DNA from: Opitutia bacterium | GTDB taxonomy: Bacteria; Verrucomicrobiota; Verrucomicrobiae; Opitutales; UBA953 | NCBI GenBank assembly: GCA_947465345.1 | Contig: CANHZL010000028.1 | Coordinates: forward strand, 1-14,571 | Direction of reading: 5' to 3' | Length of the DNA: 14,571 nt | In this document: piece by piece, positions 1 through 7,500 of the stretch | How positions within the stretch are numbered: position 1 is the stretch's first letter | Layout of the letters: each line of letters begins with the position of its first letter | The notes under the pieces: generated by a model | Told to the model about the DNA's origin: nothing | The model's database searches: none | The model's input: only the letters and a program-made list of their open reading frames with translations | Program-made: the position numbers and the translations under genes

Positions 1-794
1 ACGAGCCCCTTCGCCTGCCGGACCGCCCAAGAGACGCCGACCTTACGCTGGGCCTCCTCATCGGGACCGCAGGCCTCGAGCTCGCGCACCAACGCATCGG
101 GGATGCGCGCCTTGCAGAAGCCGCAGAAGTTGCGGGCCTGCTTCAGGGAAAGCACGGGCATGATGCCCGGCAAGATCGGCACAGCGACGCCGGCCGCACG
201 GGCCCGCGCGACGAAACGGAAGTAGTCCTCGTTGTCGAGGAAGAGCTGGGTGGTGACGAAGTCAGCTCCGGCCGCAACCTTACCCGCAAGGAAACGGATA
301 TCTGACAGATCGTCGACGGCGTCCGGATGGCGTTCCGGGAAGCCCGCGACCCCGACGGCGAAACGGCCAGGCTGCTCCGCGGCAATCTGACGGACGAGCC
401 CCTGCGCATGCGTAAAACCTTCCGGATGCGCGATGAAGTCCTTCTGCCCTTTGGGCGGATCGCCGCGCAGGGCCAGGATGCCCGAGAAGCCGGCCTGATC
501 ATATTGGCTGATGATGCCGGCGAGCTCGGCGCGAGAATGCCCGACGCAGGTTAGGTGCCCGATTAAGGGGATGCCCATCTTCACGAGCTCAGCCCCGTAG
601 GTGATCGTCGTGTCGCGGGAAGTGCCGCCGGCGCCGTAGGTCAGGGAGGCGAAATCGATGCCCAGAGGCTTCAGCGTCGCGGCGACCTTGAGCATGCGCG
701 CCCCGCCCTCCGCGTCCTTGGGCGGGAAGAACTCCACCGACACCGTGGGGCGCACGGGGCTGCGGAGCGCATCGATGAGCAGCTGGCGGGACAT
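1..794 (-). CDS. metF: Methylenetetrahydrofolate reductase (3' end off the window)
   Basis: Reduces 5,10-methylene-THF to 5-methyl-THF with FAD and NAD(P)H, the step that commits one-carbon units to methionine synthesis; cytoplasmic. Reading the minus strand from the ATG at 792-794 gives 264 uninterrupted codons up to the left edge, so roughly the last 25-40 residues expected for the family lie outside. Visible family marks are VEFFPPK with the catalytic Glu at residue 21, TYGAGGTSRD near 53-61, and ALRGDPPKG with the flavin-contacting Asp at 112, followed by FVTTQLFLDN in the second half of the barrel. No Shine-Dalgarno sequence precedes the start. A 24-base palindrome and a TTGACA element sit directly upstream (separate entries). 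The DUF983 gene ends 52 bases upstream on the same strand, so read-through is possible. Identification is secure; the C-terminus is unseen. Confidence 0.96.
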   Translation of the reverse strand, partial: MSRQLLIDALRSPVRPTVSVEFFPPKDAEGGARMLKVAATLKPLGIDFASLTYGAGGTSRDTTITYGAELVKMGIPLIGHLTCVGHSRAELAGIISQYDQAGFSGILALRGDPPKGQKDFIAHPEGFTHAQGLVRQIAAEQPGRFAVGVAGFPERHPDAVDDLSDIRFLAGKVAAGADFVTTQLFLDNEDYFRFVARARAAGVAVPILPGIMPVLSLKQARNFCGFCKARIPDALVRELEACGPDEEAQRKVGVSWAVRQAKGL

Positions 795-801
795 CTGAAG
801 T

Positions 802-825
802 ATCTTCTTATCTAGATATGAAGAT
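802..825. promoter_or_regulatory. 24-base palindromic operator candidate upstream of metF
   Basis: The outer arms ATCTTC and GAAGAT flank a perfect 10-base core TATCTAGATA; 11 of 12 symmetric positions pair, and only the base next to each outer arm does not. It begins 7 bases upstream of the metF start codon and covers the putative -10 element and most of the spacer, the position expected of a repressor site. ArsR-family regulators that sense S-adenosylhomocysteine (SahR) are known to use palindromic sites before methionine-cycle genes in other phyla. Assigning this site to such a protein is inference, since no regulator gene is in the window. Confidence 0.6.
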
Positions 826-834
826 GTATGTCAA
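807..834 (-). promoter_or_regulatory. Putative metF promoter
   Basis: On the minus strand a consensus TTGACA (829-834) is followed after 16 bases by GATAAG (807-812), 4 of 6 to TATAAT when aligned as -10. Transcription would start near 800, leaving a leader of only about five bases before the ATG, so the mRNA would be nearly leaderless. The -10 lies inside the palindrome. The -35 match is strong; the -10 is moderate. Confidence 0.45.
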
Positions 835-846
835 GGCTCTTAGCGG

Positions 847-1251
847 TCACTCATCCCGGCCTTCACGGCCGCCATTGGCGGGCAGTTCGCCCGGCATGGC
901 CACGTGATAGGCCATCACCATCCAGCACAGCATGACGGGGTAGACCAGGACGATGAAACCGAAGGAACCGAAGATGCCGAGCAAGACGCCGGCGGTCACG
1001 GACAGGACCTTGAAGGCCACGAGGAAGCAGACGGGGATGATGACGAAGATGATGGCGGCAACGTAGCCAATCGAGGTCGTGCCGGAATAGATGCCGGCCG
1101 AGCGGGCGAGATCCATGCCGCACGCGTGACAGGCTTTGTTCAAGCGGAACCAGGAGGCGAGCAGGCCGCGCTTCCCGCAATTGGGACAATGGCAGAGGAC
1201 GCCTCGGGCGACGATGTCGCCACGCGTGATTTTCAGCTCAGGTTCGTCCAT
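847..1251 (-). CDS. DUF983 family zinc-ribbon membrane protein
   Basis: A 134-residue protein with two CxxC-type knuckles near the N-terminus, CHCPNCG (Cys20, 22, 25) and CHACG (Cys41, 44), consistent with a small zinc ribbon. Two or three hydrophobic segments follow (about 60-80 and 82-118), then a short charged tail ending GREGRDE. This matches the DUF983 family, membrane proteins of unknown function common in several phyla; no reaction can be assigned. The ATG at 1249-1251 is preceded by GATGAGG about 10 bases upstream, a weak Shine-Dalgarno sequence that is also the 3' side of a hairpin at 1259-1276. The DUF5009-type gene ends 52 bases upstream on the same strand, so the two are probably co-transcribed. 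Family assignment is good, function unknown. Confidence 0.78.
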   Translation of the reverse strand: MDEPELKITRGDIVARGVLCHCPNCGKRGLLASWFRLNKACHACGMDLARSAGIYSGTTSIGYVAAIIFVIIPVCFLVAFKVLSVTAGVLLGIFGSFGFIVLVYPVMLCWMVMAYHVAMPGELPANGGREGRDE

Positions 1252-1258
1252 ACTGATA

Positions 1259-1276
1259 GCCTCATCCAGATGAGGC
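1259..1276 (-). other. Hairpin just upstream of the DUF983 start codon
   Basis: GCCTCAT and ATGAGGC form a perfect 7-base stem with a 4-base loop, 7 bases upstream of the DUF983 ATG and about 27 bases after the stop of the upstream gene. No T-run follows on the minus strand, so a classical intrinsic terminator is unlikely. The 3' arm contains the GAGG that could act as ribosome-binding site, so the stem might dampen translation. The role is inferred from position only. Confidence 0.4.
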
Positions 1277-1303
1277 GAAAGACAAGCGAAGACCCGCCCT
1301 ACC

Positions 1304-2428
1304 CTAGACCTTGAGGAAAAGCTTCTGCCGCTTCAAGAACCAGAGAAACGTCCACTTGACCATGAAGACGCCAACCGTGAGCAATAGGGCGCCCCACAGC
1401 GCGGGCAGCTGCTTGGCAATGCCGCCGAACAAGGCGTCGCTAGTGTAACCAAAGCTGATGAAACGGCCTGACATATAGATCAGGACCGAGTTCATCCCGA
1501 CGACGGCGAAGAAGGCACCGAAGTGGCGCAGCCAACCGCGCACATCGATGAACCAATAAAACGCGCCCAGCAGAAGGCTGGACCATCCACAGGTCCACAG
1601 CACAAAAGAACTCGTCCAAAGGTTCTTGTTAATCGGGAACACCAAATCCGAAATATATCCTCCAGCCAACAACGCCAAACCGACGAGAATCAGGCCGGCA
1701 GCTTTTTGATCGCCGGATACCTCTGTCGAGGATCGACGTAACCATAGGCCAGCCTGGATGCCCATCAGGGCATTACCGATGGCAGGTAGAATCGCGAGCA
1801 GGCCTTCTGGGTCGTGGATTCCCTTGTGTAACTTGCCCGGCAGGAGCAGTCGGTCGACATAACTAGCGAAGTTGCCCTCCATCGACAAGTCACCAGCGGC
1901 GAAGCCCGGCGCATGGCCGAACGACATCACCGCCCAATAGCCAAGCAAGACGCCAGCCAGCCAGTACCAAAGGCGCTTCGGGGTCTCGAAGTTGAAGGCG
2001 AAAATGAGCTGGGCGAACATGCCCGCTAGACCGATGCGACCGAGCACGCTACCGAGGCGCATGTTCTCGAGCCCCTTCCACTGGAGGCCGTTGTTATAGA
2101 TGACACCGAGCAGGACGAGGACCAGACCGCGCAGCACAATCTTGCGGCAGACTTCACCCCGCGCACCTTCCGTCAGCCGGCGAGTCAGCGAATACGGCGT
2201 CGAGACGCCGGCCATGAATAGAAACAGCGGGAAGATGAGGTCTTCAAAGTGGAAGCCATTCCAAGGCACATGCCCCAGCTGCGTATTTACGGCCGCCAGC
2301 CAACCCCAGCCCGTCAGCGCCAGCAGGGCTACGATGATTTCGTGGCCTCCGATAATCCAGAAAAGGTCGAAGCCACGCAGGGCGTCGAGCGAGAGCAGGC
2401 GTTCGGACTTAGGGGCAGGAGTCTCCAT
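1304..2428 (-). CDS. HGSNAT/DUF5009-like membrane acyltransferase
   Basis: A 374-residue multi-pass inner-membrane protein related to heparan-alpha-glucosaminide N-acetyltransferase (COG4299/DUF5009). These proteins move acetyl groups from acetyl-CoA across the membrane to sugar amines; the substrate here is unknown. Evidence: the N-terminal SLDALRGFDLFW block (about 13-24) typical of acyltransferase-3-like proteins, then GHVPWNG with His53, which aligns with the catalytic histidine of human HGSNAT (H-x-x-W-N-G), followed by FEDLIFPLFLFMAG. Further hydrophobic helices run to the basic C-terminus (FLKRQKLFLKV). GMNSVLIYMSGRF near 310 resembles the conserved late helix of the family. The ATG at 2426-2428 follows a C-rich stretch, with no Shine-Dalgarno sequence. 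It is preceded by a 150-base gap holding several hairpins and probably leads the DUF983 gene. The family is confident, the acceptor unknown. Confidence 0.85.
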   Translation of the reverse strand: METPAPKSERLLSLDALRGFDLFWIIGGHEIIVALLALTGWGWLAAVNTQLGHVPWNGFHFEDLIFPLFLFMAGVSTPYSLTRRLTEGARGEVCRKIVLRGLVLVLLGVIYNNGLQWKGLENMRLGSVLGRIGLAGMFAQLIFAFNFETPKRLWYWLAGVLLGYWAVMSFGHAPGFAAGDLSMEGNFASYVDRLLLPGKLHKGIHDPEGLLAILPAIGNALMGIQAGLWLRRSSTEVSGDQKAAGLILVGLALLAGGYISDLVFPINKNLWTSSFVLWTCGWSSLLLGAFYWFIDVRGWLRHFGAFFAVVGMNSVLIYMSGRFISFGYTSDALFGGIAKQLPALWGALLLTVGVFMVKWTFLWFLKRQKLFLKV

Positions 2429-2457
2429 GGGGGTAGGGCTTTTCTATCCCTGCACCG

Positions 2458-2501
2458 AAGGAGGTCTACTCGGAAAGTCCTCCTTAATGGCCCACGGCCA
2501 T
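2458..2501 (-). promoter_or_regulatory. Structured leader upstream of the DUF5009-type gene
   Basis: Read on the minus strand, a perfect ATGGCC/GGCCAT hairpin with a 3-base loop (2487-2501) is followed by an AAGGAGG/CCTCCTT stem enclosing 14 bases (2458-2485). AAGGAGG is an ideal Shine-Dalgarno sequence, yet no start codon lies within 15 bases downstream and its complement is provided in cis. A 13-codon frame (MYPFLLSMAVGH plus stop, 2484-2522) ends exactly where the second stem begins. I recognise no known riboswitch; this could be an attenuator-like leader or coincidence. Confidence 0.3.
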
Positions 2502-2513
2502 AGAAAGCAGAAA

Positions 2514-2541
2514 TGGATACATCGTCGCCGTTATCCGCCAA
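2514..2541 (-). promoter_or_regulatory. Putative promoter of the DUF5009-type gene
   Basis: TTGGCG (2536-2541), 16 bases, then TATCCA (2514-2519) on the minus strand, about 85 bases upstream of the start codon. Both boxes are partial matches. The same 16-base spacing appears in other candidate promoters of this window, which is the main support. If this is used, transcription starts near 2507 and the 13-codon frame at 2484-2522 would not be transcribed whole. Confidence 0.25.
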
Positions 2542-2561
2542 CCGCTAACCGCAGAGACCGC

Positions 2562-2578
2562 GCGCCGCTTCGCGGCGC
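2562..2578 (-). terminator. GC hairpin abutting the argS stop codon
   Basis: GCGCCGC and GCGGCGC form a 7-base all-GC stem around a 3-base loop, starting at the base after the argS TGA. There is no T-run on its 3' side, so it is not a textbook intrinsic terminator; it may protect the 3' end or assist termination. The following gene on this strand starts 150 bases further on. Confidence 0.35.
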
Positions 2579-4357
2579 TCACATCCGTTCCACCGGCTCG
2601 ATGCCCAGAAGGCGCAGACCGGTTTCCATGACGGCACAAGTGCGCGAGCAGAGCATGAGACGACGAGCCTTCACGGCAGGGTCATCCACGATGACGCTGT
2701 CCGCAGCGTAGAAGGTGCCATAGGCGGCAGCGAGCTCGTGCAAATAGGTGCAAAGATGGTGCGGGCGGAGTTCCTCAAGCGCCTGGTCGAGTGCGGCGGT
2801 AAACGCTAGCAACTTACGGGCAAGAGCGATCTCGGCCGGGGTTTCCGGATCGGTCGCGCCTTCCTCTCCCTGCCCCACGGCCAGGCCGCTCTTGCGGAAA
2901 ATCGAGCGAACGCGGACCACGGCGTACATGAGGTACGGCGCGGTATTACCTTCGAAGGCGAGCAGCTTATCCCAAGAGAAGGTGTAATCCATCGTGCGGT
3001 TCGACGACAGGTCGGCGTAACGCATGGCGGCAACGCCGATGGCCTTACCGATTTCGCGACGTTCCGCTTCCGGTAGTTCCGGGCTCTTGCTCGTGACCGC
3101 GTCGAAGGCGCGCTGCGTGGCCTCATCGATGAGTGCCTGCAGGCGAACCGGGTCGCCAGACTTGGTTTTAATAGCTTTACCGTCCTCCCCGAGAATCGTG
3201 CCAAACCAGACGTGACGGAGGCGCGGGAGTTTGCGCTCGGAAGCCCTGAACCATTTAGCACCGGTTACGAAGAGCTGGTGGAAGTGGTCTTGCTGACGGC
3301 CGTCGGTGACGTAGACGATTTCGTCCGCCTTGAAGTGTTCGGTGCGGTAAAGCAGCGTAGCGAGATCGGTGGAGGCGTAATTGGATGAGCCGTCTTTCTT
3401 GCGGACGATAAAGGGCATCTTCGTCTCGGCATCGCGGGAGAAGCGCGGCTCCTCGTCATGCCAGACCACGAGAGCGCCTTCGCTTTCCTCGGCCAGCTTG
3501 TACTTCGCGAGCTCGGCGTAAACCTGGTCGACCTTATCGCGGTAGAAGGATTCGCCGAGGATGACGTCGGTCTTGAGGCCAAACTGGTCGTAGATACGCT
3601 GGCAGGCGGTGTTGGAGACCTCGACGATTTCCTTCCACAGGGCGGTGTTCGCGGCGTCGCCAGCCTGGAGCTTCGCGAGCTCGGCACGGGCGGCGTCCAT
3701 GAGCGCAGGGTCGGCCTTGGTGGCGACGCTGCCCTCCTTGTAAAGGCGCTCGAGGTCCTCGAGGGCATTCGGGCTCTTGGCATCCAGCTGGAACCCAGCG
3801 CGACGGATAGCGAGGATGAGGATGCCGAAGTTTGTACCCCAGTCGCCGATATGGTTGTCGCGGACGAGGTCGGCGCCACAGAACTCGATGAGGCGGGCGA
3901 CGGCCTCGCCGATGACGATGGGGCGCAGGTGCCCGACGTGCATCTGCTTGGCGGTGTTTGGAGAAGGATAGTCGATGACGACCTTACGGCCGCCCATCAA
4001 GCGGGCCGCTCCGGCGCGCCACTTGGATTCGTCGCGATACTCGCGGAGCCAGGCGCCGAGGGCGGCAGGCGTGAGCTTGAAATTGATGAAGCCCGGCCCA
4101 GCGACTTCCATCTGGACGATCTTGTCATCGAGCCCGCCTTGGGCGCGGACAGCATCGACGAGCGCCGTGGCGAGGGCACGCGGGTTGGCCTTGGCCTTCT
4201 TGGCCGCGGCGAGGATGCCGTTGGCTTGGAAATCCGCATGGCGGGGATCTGACGGCTTCAGCTCCGGATTGAAGTCGGCGTCGAGGCCGGGGACGGAAGC
4301 CGCCGCCTTGCGCAGCAGGGCGTCGATTTCACGGGCAGGATTGAACCAGACGGACAT
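2579..4357 (-). CDS. argS: Arginine--tRNA ligase
   Basis: Class I synthetase that charges tRNA-Arg with arginine in the cytoplasm. The 592-residue length is normal. Residues 1-100 form the ArgRS N-terminal tRNA-binding domain (GPGFINFKL at 87-95). The nucleotide-binding signature follows as SPNTAKQMHVGH, with the HIGH-type HVGH at 140-143. The second ATP-site loop appears as GEDGKAIKTKSGD in place of a strict KMSK, which is common in bacterial ArgRS. The C-terminal DALR anticodon-binding domain ends in the typical GIEPVERM. The ATG at 4355-4357 matches the usual N-terminus. No clear Shine-Dalgarno sequence is present; a TTGCCG (4387-4392) lies 29 bases upstream of the start. A hairpin abuts the stop. 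Upstream on the same strand lies the G-rich inverted repeat that separates it from the cytochrome gene. Confidence 0.98.
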   Translation of the reverse strand: MSVWFNPAREIDALLRKAAASVPGLDADFNPELKPSDPRHADFQANGILAAAKKAKANPRALATALVDAVRAQGGLDDKIVQMEVAGPGFINFKLTPAALGAWLREYRDESKWRAGAARLMGGRKVVIDYPSPNTAKQMHVGHLRPIVIGEAVARLIEFCGADLVRDNHIGDWGTNFGILILAIRRAGFQLDAKSPNALEDLERLYKEGSVATKADPALMDAARAELAKLQAGDAANTALWKEIVEVSNTACQRIYDQFGLKTDVILGESFYRDKVDQVYAELAKYKLAEESEGALVVWHDEEPRFSRDAETKMPFIVRKKDGSSNYASTDLATLLYRTEHFKADEIVYVTDGRQQDHFHQLFVTGAKWFRASERKLPRLRHVWFGTILGEDGKAIKTKSGDPVRLQALIDEATQRAFDAVTSKSPELPEAERREIGKAIGVAAMRYADLSSNRTMDYTFSWDKLLAFEGNTAPYLMYAVVRVRSIFRKSGLAVGQGEEGATDPETPAEIALARKLLAFTAALDQALEELRPHHLCTYLHELAAAYGTFYAADSVIVDDPAVKARRLMLCSRTCAVMETGLRLLGIEPVERM

Positions 4358-4404
4358 GCCTCAAGCCGTAAGCCCCTACGCCCCCTCGGCAAGCGAAGAA
4401 GGCC

Positions 4405-4518
4405 TGCAAGGGCTAGGGACAGGGCTGGGGCTAGGGCTAGAAGAGGCGACAGGAGAACCCTGCCAGCCTTGCTCTGCCACTCACTAGCCCTAGCCCTGGC
4501 CCTAGCCCAAGCCCTGCA
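4405..4518. repeat. Long inverted repeat of GGG-N3 units (double G-quadruplex motif)
   Basis: The left arm (4405-4440) and right arm (4484-4518) are inverted copies: aligned with a one-base gap, 30 of 35 positions match, and the inner 13 bases match perfectly (GGGCTAGGGCTAG against its complement). The loop is 43 bases. The plus strand carries five G-runs separated by 2-3 bases (4410-4436). The right arm gives the minus strand five GGG runs each separated by exactly 3 bases (4488-4514). Each arm alone therefore meets the canonical four-run G-quadruplex pattern. The right arm ends 3 bases from the TAG stop of the large cytochrome gene, so the structure lies in that gene's 3' untranslated region, ahead of argS. 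Confidence 0.85.
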
Positions 4519-4521
4519 ATC

Positions 4522-7500
4522 CTACTTCAGCGTCTTAAGGTAGGCGAAGAGGTCCGTGACCTGCTCGTCCGTGAAGCCATCCAGTAAACCTTCGGGCATC
4601 AGCGAGCGTCGGAGATACTTAGTGGACGACACTTCAGACTTAGGCACACGACGATCGGCGCCGCCGGGCTGACGGAGCACGTAGGCCGTCGCGTCTTCAG
4701 AGACGTAGAACGCCTCGATGACCTCGCCAGCCTTTAGCTTGACCTGGAAGATGCGGTACGCGGCTTCAATCGCGGCGTTGGGGTCGATAATATTACGGAT
4801 AACTGCCTCCACACCCATCGCACCAGCTCCGGAGAGGTTCGGACCGATCTGACCACCCTGACCGTTAATCATGTGGCAGGCCTGACAGAGGGCGACGACG
4901 GCCTTACCCTTGGCGGGATCGCCGGCCTTGGACGCGAGCGTGGTATAGCGGGCGGTCTTCTTCTCGAGCGCCGCAAACTGCTCGCCATTGAGCAGCGGAG
5001 GCGCGTCGGTGGTGCGCACAATCTTGGCGCCCTTGCCGAGTTTGCCCCACGAGGCGTCAGAGGCAGAAGCAAACACAAGGGAGGCCGGCAGCTGCTCGCC
5101 AGCGAAGGTGCGGGTCATGTTCGTGCGGACCTCGGCAGGCTTACGCTCGACGTTCCAGATGCGGTATTCGGCGAAGGCACCCAGCGGTCCGCCCTTCGGG
5201 CCAGACCAACCAATGGTGAGACCCGTCAGGTCATGCGGTACGGCCACCTTTGAAGTCCCAGTCAAATCACCGTCCTGATAAATCCGGAGGATGCCGGCAA
5301 TGTCACGCGTGAGGGCGATGTGCGTCCAGATGCCGGAGGAAACAGGCTTCGAGGAAGTAACGCCGTCTCGAATTATCCCACCGAAGTAGGCACGGAAACT
5401 TCCGCTGAAGAAGTTGAGGTCCAGCTTACCAGGAGCACCTAGGATACTGGCTTTATTGTCGACCTTACCGTCGAGCCTTACCCAGGTCTCAACGGTGAAA
5501 GGACCTTTAAGCGAGATATTGGCGTTGGCGACGGCCTCGTCGGTACCATCGAGGGCGAGCACACTTCGAAAGACGCCACCGAGTTGGGCGGACACAATCG
5601 CGAGTTCGGGGCTGTCGCCCAAGGCAATGGCGAGCTTCTCGGCGACCGGGATCTCGATGTCGGCGACGGCGATGGACTTGTCGGCCAAGCCGGCGGCGAT
5701 AGCCTTGGCTCCGGCCTTAGTCCCACTGATGCCGTCGAGCACGACCTTACGGTCGTTCACGGAAAGCTTCGGGTAGAGCTTCATCGCGAGCACGGAAGCC
5801 TGCGGCGAACGGGAAGCGACTAAAGCGCGCAGGGCGAGATTCGAGACCTCTGCTGGCGCCGTGCCGACAAGGGCAGCGATGGCTTCGGGCTTGGTCGTAC
5901 GTAGCTGCTGAAGGCCGGTCAGCGCATCGCGGCGGGAATCCTCGCGGGCGACTAACGCGAGTAAATCGTCCTCAAGAGCAAGGAGCTGGAAGCCGCCAAT
6001 CAGCTGAGCAGCCAGGGCGCGTTCGGCGACACCTTGGGCGAGCAAGGCCTTAGCGGCCTCGGCGACGACAGGGCCGACTTTGGCCGGGTCGAGGTCAGTA
6101 CGGGTGACGAGCAGGAGCTCCACGACACGACTGCGGACGGCGGCGTCTGCCAAGAGCTTACGTAAGACGGCGACGCTGGCGGGCTGATCCAGGGTCTTGG
6201 CGACGGCGAACAGTTCGTCGGGGCCGGGAGCACGGTTCAGCTGCCCGACCAGTTCAGCGACGAGCGGGGCGCCAACCTTGGCGTCGAGCGCGAGCGCGGC
6301 GAACATCCGGCCTTCGGCGGGTAGCGATTTCGCTTCATTCGAGGCAAGGAAGGCGGCAACCGCCTCCGGCTGGCGCTCGAGATACATGCGCACCAGGAAA
6401 CGTTCAAATTCGCGCTCATAGGCGACACCGACCTTGATCGGCTTACCGCTGCGATCCGCCGCGACGGGAGCGTCGAGGGACGGGCCGACGAAGCGCATCA
6501 TCGCGCCGAGGGCGGCGGGCGACTTGGCTGAAGCCTCACCAAGGGTCTTGATGGCGGCGGCACGGACTTCCGCGTCCGCGTCGGCGGTGAGCGAGGTCAG
6601 GACGGCGAGGTCGGCGACGCCGGCATGGCGCAAGGCGTTGACCGCTTCGCGGCGGACGTTGCGATTCGCGGAGCTGAGTAAGACGGAGACGAATCCGCCG
6701 ACTTCCTGCTTCTGCTCGCCGAGCACCCAGAGAGCCTGGATCCGACGGGCAGGGGCGGCGGACTCATCTCGCACAATCGCCGCGAGGGCACCGGTGAGGG
6801 CGGCGTCAGGCGCACGGTCGCCCAAGGTCTGCCAGGCCAGATGCGCGTCAGCGGCGACCTTGGAGCCGAGACGGGCGACCAGATCAGTGGAGGAAATTTT
6901 GGTGTAATCCGGCACCACTTGAGGGACGAAACCCTTCGGCTTGATGCGCCAGATACGGCCCGACTGCTTGTCGCGGTCAGGGTGATTACGGGCGACTTCG
7001 TTGTGGCTGATGATCTTGTTATACCAGTCGATGACGTAGAGGCAGCCATCCGGTCCCATCGTCATGGCAATCGGACGGAAGAAGGGGTCATCACAAGTAA
7101 CGAAGTCGTCGAGCTTCTCGAGTCGATAGCCCGAACCATCACGGTGCTGGCGGATGGCGTTCACTTTCGAGGTGATCGGGTTAGCGACATACATCACGCC
7201 GTCATAACCCTTCGGCCAGACGCCGACATCGGACAGCGCCAAGCCGCTCAAGCCCGTGCCGCCCATCTTAAAGTCGGGAGCCTGGACGGGGAACTTCGGC
7301 TGATAGGATTTAGCCAAGCGGTCGGCACAACCGGGATAGAGTCCGTACTCATGGAACGGCATCACCGGGTAGCCGTAGTCGTTAGCCTCCTGGATGAACG
7401 CTTCGCCTTCGCCGGTCAGCACGAGCCCCCAGATATTGCACGGGCCAACGCTCGTCGGCTCGAAGAAGCTGCCGTCCGGGCGGAAGCGAGCCATACGCGT

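Noticed and set aside
1293..1304. G-quadruplex at the end of the DUF5009-type gene
   Set aside because: Only three GGG runs are present on the minus strand, short of the four needed for the canonical motif.
3458..4252. 264-residue open frame antisense to argS
   Set aside because: It lies wholly inside argS on the opposite strand, has shadow-frame composition and no family motif.
4365..4392. argS promoter TTGCCG-N16-TACGGC as a firm feature
   Set aside because: The -10 box matches only two consensus bases and would start the mRNA at the ATG; it is kept only as part of the spacing observation.
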